From positions 253,085,956 to 253,149,955 of the forward strand of contig NC_081824.1 in assembly GCF_030867095.1 (NCBI RefSeq): a DNA stretch of 64,000 nt, given 5' to 3'. Of this stretch, positions 57,459 to 64,000 are shown piece by piece. The translations under genes and the position numbers were made by a program. The stretch comes from Alligator mississippiensis (Eukaryota; Chordata; Crocodylia; Alligatoridae). The notes beneath the pieces were generated by a model. That model was given only the letters and a program-made list of their open reading frames with translations, was not told the origin of the DNA and did not search any database. The stretch's first letter is position 1, and each line of letters starts with the position of its first letter.

Positions 57459-60400
57459 CTGCAAAGAGAATGAACATAGGGCAGATTTTAGAAAAGAAAT
57501 GATGCCTCAATGATTTGGCTGAAAAAACTACATAATTTCTTATCCACGTACATCCACTTAAGATGGAATTAACCAGGAGAGGTGATGAAAAACATTGTAG
57601 AGGGGGAGGAATAAGAAAGACTTTGGAGAAGAGAAGGGAACAGTGTATTTGTGGACTATCACAGATTTAATTCTTTTTAGACTTAGATCATATGTAGCTT
57701 CTGGTAATTCATGTACTGACTAGATTTTATAGAAAAACAGGCAGTTTGCTAAGTCTCTGCACACCACAGATTTCATGCTGAGACCCAACAATCTAATCCT
57801 GCTACATTCCTACCAGTTTGCTTGTTTGTGAGCATATATTTGCCAAGTAGTCACTAGCATGACTAGGAGCAGGGCAGTGGAAAAAAAAATCAGGACACTT
57901 GTGTTCTATTTTCAGCTCTGCCAAAATTTCATTGCTGGTTTTGCAACTCAAGGGAAAATGGATCGATTTAAGCCTCATCTATAAAATGGAGATACTCAGC
58001 TGCCACCTGCTAGGGGTTGGAGAAAATTCTTAAGCAACTGGGATCTCCAGGTGAAAGTTTAGAAGGGCAAAAGAGTCTCTGGAAAAAGAAACAATGGATG
58101 ATTCATTTCACAGCAAAGGAGATTTTTCCAAGAATTGAGAAAATTTCATGCTGGGAGCTGCCAAACATACCCTTAAACATTAAATCCATTTGCCCGCTGT
58201 ACTTCCCTGTTTGACAGGCCCCTTCTACCAGCAGACAAAGGTGTGTATACAAATAAAAGCTCTCCCTCTCACTGCCCCATTTCTGTTCTGCTTGACTGAA
58301 GTCGTCATGCTGAGTTTAGATGCTATTTTCCATGGGAACAGAATGATGCCCTAACACACAATTATGTTCTCCTCTTGCAGAGAGGCCAATCTTAGACATG
58401 GACATTTTCAGAATGGATGGTCTTTTTAAAAATTCTATTTGGTTTGGAGCTAGCTCTTTCGAACTTTAACGGCTGCCTCCCCCGTCCCCCTTCTCCTGAA
58501 AGTGTGTATACCAGAACTGGAGCGTGGTGCTAGTTCATGGGGGAAAAAAACGAAAAGGAAAAAACAGTCAGAAGAGAATGAAACCTATCGACTGTTATTG
58601 TCTAAGCTACACACAACTCAGAAAAGAAGAAATTTCCCTTCCCTCTCCTCTCAACACATTGGGCCCCTCCTTCCTTCCAGCCATCCCATTTTGAAGTTGT
58701 CCTACATGGATGTAATATTTGGATGAAAAATGCTACACATGTTGTTTGGAACTCCTAAGCTTGCACAATACCTACAAAACCACTTGCACACATACATGTC
58801 TGCACATACATTATAGTGTTATATATAGTTTTTCAATCCAGAACAATGTCTTTAGTTCTGGCTGAACTGGTGTGATCTGCATTTCCTCCCAATTAGAGAA
58901 ATGAATCTGCAAGGCAGTGAATCTTCCTAAGGACACCCCGTAACATAGTGCTCTTGGTTTGCTGGTTTTAAAAAAAAAAAAAAATTTCCCACCACATGTG
59001 GTAAACTGTTCTGGGATATATGCTTCAAGAAATGTCAGAACATACTGGTTCAGTTGCACTGTTTTAACAGGGTGTTCTGGAGATGTGCCCAAACAGTGTT
59101 TCTGCATTCCTATGAAGAGGTCTCAAGCCAGTGCTAGGGTTTTAAAGTGTCCCTGGAGGGATTTCCCCTGTTTTGGATAGGAACACGTAAGTTAAGAAAC
59201 AACAGTGACAAAAAGTCACTGAAAGGATAAGCATATTCAAGTGCACCCTTACTAACAACATTTTTAACTGAAGACGAGAACAGCTAAGTGTAATCCACGT
59301 ATTAATTCCGGCATAACTGTGGATATATACAATACCTGAAACACTCAGCAGGCATTTCCTGATACAGCAGCACATGCAGCTAGACTATGAGGGATGAGAT
59401 AGTTATAAAGGGATGTATAATGAAATGAAAGCAGGGAGAAGAGTGGGAACTAGAGAGCAACCAACTTACCCCCACATTTGGGATTGGGACAGTTGCTGGC
59501 CAAGTTCAGATATTTGAGAAGATTCTCAGGGAGATCACTGGGACCATAGGGAACGTTGCGGGCTTTAATGGTTCGCCCAGCCAGTTCCTGGAGACTTGGG
59601 GGATTGTAGGTCAGGTCACGGACAAACCGAACGACCAAAGGGTTCCCACGCAAACTCAGCTCTTCCAGGTGAACCAGGTTGAGGATCTCCCGGGGGAGGT
59701 ATGTCAACAGGTTGTTGTGGAGGCTAAGGGAACGTAGGGAATGCAACCTGAAGAGCAAGAGGAAGAATCCAGAGGAGCAAGCAAAACTTGTCTGCATTCA
59801 TATTACGAAGTACAGCCTGCTTACCACACCTCTTGCCCATTTTTCTCTGAGTTCCCTCCTCAAAGCACAAAGTCATGCTAAAACTGCTGGTGTTGGCTTA
59901 GCATACAGAATACCCAACATAAAAGCCTTGCTCAACTACTAAATGCCTGGTAAGGAAGTAAACTTGGTCTGAAACACATCCTGCACCCACCCTAAAAACC
60001 GTAATAAAGAACAAAAGCAGTGCTACATAAAATAGATGTTCTTAAAAGGCTAATGTTTCCATGCACTAGGGGCATGCATCCAAAAAGGCTCTGTACAATA
60101 CTCTGATATGTCACTTGCTTTCATTCATGTATTAAAGATGAGTGCACTGCAGCCACCCAGCTCTGGGAAACCCCATGCTTTCATTGTTCCACCTTGTGCT
60201 GTGATCTGGTCAGATCTAGAGCTCAGCAAGGTCACAGTGATGTCTGTATAGGTGACACCCCACCTGCTGATTCTGTAGGGGAGCTCACCCTTCTTAGTAA
60301 CCATAAAACCAGGGCCCCAGGACAGTGCCATAGGATGCTACTTGGAACCATTTTCATGTGTGACAAAACCAAGGTCATGAGCACCCAGAGTCATTAAAGG

Positions 60401-61188
60401 GCCCACGTCAAAAGAAGGAGTGCCAAGACTTGCTACTCCATTTAAGTTCCACCTTAGGCTCCCATCCCTTTAGCTTAGAGTTTCAATTGCATATCAAATT
60501 CTTCTTCATTTCCTGTCTTAAACTGTTGTATTGGGTTTTTTCCTTATTATGTGCTGGATTAAAATGTTCCCTTACCCTTCAGGGGTTTATTGTGAGGCTA
60601 AGCAAATATTAAAGTATTTTGAGATCCCTAGATGAGAGGTGTTATAGAAGAACAAAGGAGCATGCAGTATCACCAAAAGGTCTGGGTGCAAGCAAAGCAG
60701 GCTGAGTGCAACCCAATGAAGATGTGAAAGGCAGCAGTTTACTGCACTACTGGAACTTTTGCATTTCCTAAACCTGTGCTTAGATGCTATGGTGACATGT
60801 CTTACAATCAAGACTTGAGTAGATATGAACTAGTGCCCATTCATAGTATTTCAAATCAATTCTCCTTGCACCATACATTTACAGTCTTTTTGCAGTGCCT
60901 GAGCCTAAGAACCTATCGCTACAATCTAACCTGTGATTAAAAACTAAAGAGCAAGTTGGTTCTCCCAATTACTCTCACCCACACTTGCTCGATGAAGAAT
61001 GTTTTGAGTGTTAATTATAGCTGGTGTATGAGAAAAATAAAGTAGTTGGAAATACTCACTGAGCCAGCTGTGGCGGGATACTTTGGATCTTGTTGTCACA
61101 CAGTACCAGGTAGCTTAGTGAAGGCAGGTTTGCTAACTCAGGTGGGATTGAAGTAATGAAATTCCCTCCAAGGTATAAAAACTCCAAG
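57250..61188 (-). CDS. LRRC58: LRRC58, leucine-rich repeat protein (coding exons 2-4; 5' part outside window)
   Basis: Three exons (61188-61060, 59747-59470, 57458-57250) join in phase to give about 204 residues and a TAA stop. The human protein is about 371 residues, so exon 1 with roughly the first 165 residues must lie beyond 64000. Visible parts: four LRRs of about 23 residues (LEFLYLGGN.. to LEELSLRGNPL), then a C-terminal region with CPNPKCGGVYFDSC and FCGKYRLPLMHYLCSPEC, a possible metal-binding Cys cluster, a Ser-rich acidic segment and the end RMQKVLLG. LRRC58 is an intracellular protein; recent reports, from memory, link it to cullin-type ubiquitin ligation of cysteine dioxygenase. 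No damage is seen. Confidence 0.95.
57459..59469 (-). other. LRRC58 intron 3
   Basis: The 2.0-kb intron has a phase 1 GTAAGT donor. It contains a MIR-like SINE relic at about 57893-58012. Otherwise nothing was recognised. Confidence 0.75.
57893..58012 (+). mobile_element. MIR-like SINE relic
   Basis: TTGTGTTCTATTTTCAGCTC, then ATAAAATGGAGATACTCAG, matches the order of MIR core and tail (...TTCTATTCCCAGCTCTGCCA ... CTGTAAAATGGGGATAAT). It is degraded. Confidence 0.55.
59470..59747 (-). CDS. LRRC58: LRRC58 coding exon 3 (LRRs and LRR C-cap)
   Basis: The 278-nt exon encodes LHSLRSLSLHNNLLTYLPRE, then ILNLVHLEELSLRGNPLVVR, FVRDLTYNPPSLQELAGRTI and the end CPNPKCG. It starts with the last base of a Gln codon and ends with the first base of a Gly codon. 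The acceptor is CTTCAG and the donor GTAAGT. Confidence 0.96.
59748..61059 (-). other. LRRC58 intron 2
   Basis: The 1.3-kb intron has a GTGAGT donor, phase 2. Nothing was recognised inside. Confidence 0.75.
61060..61188 (-). CDS. LRRC58: LRRC58 coding exon 2 (LRRs)
   Basis: The 129-nt exon encodes LEFLYLGGNFITSIPPELAN, then LPSLSYLVLCDNKIQSIPPQ and LA, ending in two bases of a Gln codon. Its first base completes a codon begun in exon 1. The acceptor is a strong TTCTTTTTCAG and the donor GTGAGT. Confidence 0.95.
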
Positions 61189-62249
61189 CTGAAAAAGAAG
61201 AGAAAACACTGGGTTATTTTACTGAAGTCATTACCAGTTTGATTGTCACTGGGTTTAACACCTCATGAACATCTAGAAAAGGATTACAGCCGCAAATGTG
61301 AAATTTTCTCTAAGACAGAGTCTTAGTAGAGTCTTCAGTAAACATAATGACATAATAGAGCTTCTACCCACCTCTAGGTTACATTGAGCATTGCTTTCTG
61401 ATTAAAAGTCAGTAAGTGCTCCAAAACCCACAGGATAACTCAGCTGTCTCAAAAATTTCTGAGACCATTAGCAAGTCAAATTTGTGGTGATTTGAGCAAG
61501 GGGGTCTTGATATACAGCTATCTTCCCATCAGCCATTTACAAAATCACCTGGATTCTCTATCCAAGACATGTTTAGGACTCCAACAGTATCTCTAATCCT
61601 TCTCCACCTGTTTTCAGTCACTCAAGTTTGACCTCAGTAGGGACATGGAACTTGATGCCTATGGGTCAGCACAAACTAAACTTATTTTTCTAGAACTGAA
61701 ATAAATATATGTATACTGCAGGACTAAGGCTCCTTGTTAAAGGCAAGGAATGTATAGAAAATATGTCATGGTAGTATGTGGCTCAAGGTGATGTGCTCTG
61801 GGCACTGCACCTGAACTACACCATTGTATTACCAGTTCAAGCCCTGCACTAGTGGTAGTGCTCTATGGTGCTTAAATGGGCTGGGAAATCAGAGAAAAAG
61901 TTTTACCCATAAGCCAAGCCTTCTGGTTAAGAGCAGTGTTCTACAGATGCTCAAAAATTCACATGCAGACTCTAGCTTTAACTTAGAAGCATTACCCAGG
62001 AAATTAATTTTGATTAAGTAGAGGGAAGATTCTAGACTAGTAAGCAATTAGGGCAATATAGTGCTGACTCACCCTCCACCAATTTCCTGAACAAGAGTGA
62101 GCGTGAGCAAAAAGGAAGTCTCTGGATCATTTGGTCACAGGAACAAGCTACAGTCTCCTCCCCCCACCAAACTCCTTATCTTCCCCATGCTGGCTCCAGC
62201 ACTGAGGTAGGGAGGCCAGAGCCACTCTTCCCCAGAATCTTTGAGGGAA

Positions 62250-62341
62250 AATGAGAGAGGTCAGAGGTGCTAATACTGTGTGACACCCCCCAACACCCTT
62301 GAAAGGATCTCAAGGCACCCCAATGTGGTTGAGAATCACTG
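62250..62341 (+). mobile_element. hAT-like right-end fragment
   Basis: GTGCTAATACTGTGTGACAC, CTTGAAAGGATCTCAAGGCA and the end GGTTGAGAATCACTG match the right part of 29236-29535. The left part is missing. Confidence 0.65.
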
Positions 62342-62825
62342 CACTAGGCTCAGACCTGGGATAGAGAGTCTGCATTTTCACTCTTTACCTTCCTGTCTCT
62401 GGCAATCCATTTGATGTTGTCAGAGCCCCTTCACCATCCCAGCTAAGAGAACACAATGTACAGCCAGCACGATTAATGGACACAGTGGTCAGTACCGAGG
62501 AATCAAGAGGCCTTGGGGTGGGAAATAGAATCCTGCAGCACATGGGAACACAGAGATTATTTAAAAATAAGTTCCCCAAATCTTTACAAATGCAGGATTT
62601 AAGGTAGCCTAGTGGATGGAGCCTCATACCCTTTCAAAAGGTGGAGTGGCTACAAATAAGTTTCTGAAAGCTAAGAGCTACAGGATTAAGGCACTGGCCA
62701 TCCATGTAACAAACTCTGCCTTGGAGCAAAGCTCCATCACGCCAATAATCCACATGAGCACTCAGCCCTCAGATGCCACAGAATACTAGAACAAGAGCAC
62801 ACGAGCACTGAAAGATGCACTAAGG

Positions 62826-63430
62826 CAGAGATGGCCAATCTGTGGCACATGTCCCACAAGTAGCATGGACAGCCTTTGTGCATGGCACACAGGAGATTGG
62901 GGAGAGGGTAGGGCATGAACACCACATGCCACCAGAGGCTGGTGGTGGGGGCATGGTGAGCTCCCGCAGGCGGCAGCAGCACTGTCAGCAGTGGGAGTGT
63001 GGCGGCGGTGAGCAGTGAGCTCCCACAGGCGGCCAGTGCTGTTGCGGGGTGGGGGACAGGGGGAAGCTGCCTGTTCCAAGCTCCCTGTTGGCCTGTCACA
63101 CTTCCCCTGCAGGTGGGGGCAGCAGCAAGGGGCACAACCCTGTGCTGCTGCCCACAGTGCTCCCGTGCACACAGGGGAAGTGTAGCAGGGCAGTGGGGAG
63201 CAGGCAATTTTCTGCGCCCCCTGCTGTACCAGGTTCCAACGCTGCTTTGCATCGGCAGTGCTCCCCGCTGTGCTCCCTTCCCGGAGCCCAGGACCAGGTC
63301 TGGGAGGCAGCTGGGGCTGGGGCTGGGGCCAGGGTGGAGAGGCAGCAGATGTTTGCAGCTGGCCCAGGTTCCGGGTAGCTGCTGACAGCCACAGAGCACA
63401 GGCTGGGGGGCAGGGGCTTTGGGTAGGGGT
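62826..63430 (+). mobile_element. Probable hAT-like GC-rich repeat
   Basis: It starts CAGAGATGGCCAATCTGTGG and CACATGTCCCACAAGTAGCA, an end type like the CAGGGGTCAGC family. The interior has GGCGGCAGCAGC and GGTGAGCAGTGAGCTCCC units in partial tandem. The long open frames in it are GC artefacts. The right end is not defined. Confidence 0.45.
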
Positions 63431-63684
63431 CACAGCCCAACCATTCAGTGCATCCAGACACTATAGTGCACGCAGATAAATAATCAAATTCAGAACTGGA
63501 ACACAACACAAAACAACTGCCAGTTTCCCAAGTCCTTCCTCACATTTCCTTGTTATAGAATTGGATGTGGAGGCCAGAGAGAACTGTTAGATCATACAGT
63601 CTCATCTCCTGTATAAGAAAGGACAAAGAATTTCATCTCTGACTCCTGTAATAAACCTACTACCCTGTGCTGGAGCATCTTTTA

Positions 63685-63995
63685 GTAAGGCACCTATGGC
63701 TGTTTTACATATATAAGTGCTGCAGCACTTATATGCACTTGTATAAGCGGCAACACGCATGTCAGCACGAAGAAAATGGCGGTGGTGCGCTTTTGAACTA
63801 TAATACCTTGGTTGTGCTTTTGAGCTAAAGTGCACCGCTGCCATTTTCTGCATGCTGATGTGCATTTTGTTACTTATACAATTACACATGGCACAGTGCG
63901 CATCAGCTTGCATTAATCATGTCTGCTCCAAAGTGGAGGATCTCCGGGGCGTTGTGGGACAAAAAGGTACATGTATAAATGCCCTACATCTTTAC
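63685..63995. mobile_element. Palindromic miniature element
   Basis: The left arm (TTGTATAAGCGGCAACACGC ... GAAAATGGCGGTGGTGCGCTTTTGA) mirrors the right arm (AAAGTGCACCGCTGCCATTT ... GTTACTTATACAATT). The centre is near 63800. Outer ends TGTTTTACATATATAAG and, from the right, GTAGGGCATTTATACATG continue the symmetry. Superfamily unknown. Confidence 0.6.
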
Positions 63996-64000
63996 TTGAA

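Larger units (their letters stand above)
61189..64000 (-). other. LRRC58 intron 1 (to window edge)
   Basis: No leucine-rich-repeat coding segment appears up to 64000 on the minus strand, so exon 1 lies beyond the edge. The stretch holds a hAT-like fragment (62250-62341), a GC-rich repeat (62826-63430) and a palindromic element (63685-63995). Confidence 0.7.

Noticed and set aside
62737-63509. Minus- and plus-strand frames of 100-220 codons
   Set aside because: They lie in a GC-rich repeat, overlap on several frames, and none shows the leucine-rich repeats expected of LRRC58 exon 1.

Overview
The window is vertebrate nuclear DNA, most likely from a crocodilian. That call rests on the repeats: CR1 LINE 3' ends, many short hAT-type elements with 8-bp target duplications, MIR-like relics and sauropsid dispersed families. 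A turtle or another archosaur is not excluded. Only two host protein-coding genes can be supported. Both lie on the minus strand and both have spliced coding exons.

GPR156 (positions 1649-23199, with a predicted non-coding first exon near 32.5 kb) encodes an orphan class C G-protein-coupled receptor. Nine coding exons can be placed with GT-AG splice sites and matching phases. They add up to 815 codons, stop included, so 814 residues, the length I recall for the human protein. Exons 1-7 carry a short N-terminus and seven membrane segments. Exon 8 and the start of exon 9 carry a coiled coil. The very large last exon carries a long Ser-rich tail ending in T-F-V. A GC-rich, CpG-dense block at about 32.1-32.8 kb with a minus-strand splice donor is the likely promoter and 5' exon.

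From about 33 to 53 kb there is an intergenic stretch dominated by dead transposable elements: hAT-like elements, a foldback hAT element with a perfect 8-bp duplication, a Tigger-like element, CR1 and LINE-2-like relics, and a dispersed family with a hammerhead-ribozyme-like core. I see no gene there.

LRRC58 (57250-61188, first exon beyond the right edge) is represented by coding exons 2-4, about 204 codons of leucine-rich repeats plus a Cys-rich C-terminus. A repeat-poor stretch at about 53.27-57.25 kb is the probable long 3' UTR. GPR156-LRRC58 in the same order and orientation matches human chromosome 3q13.33 as I remember it.

I found no new gene system. The points most worth checking are two tiny upstream reading frames just before the GPR156 start codon, the hammerhead-like repeat pair, an inverted pair of repeats surrounding two GPR156 exons, and several well-preserved hAT elements. 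All repeat family names come from recognition of ends and motifs, not from a database search.
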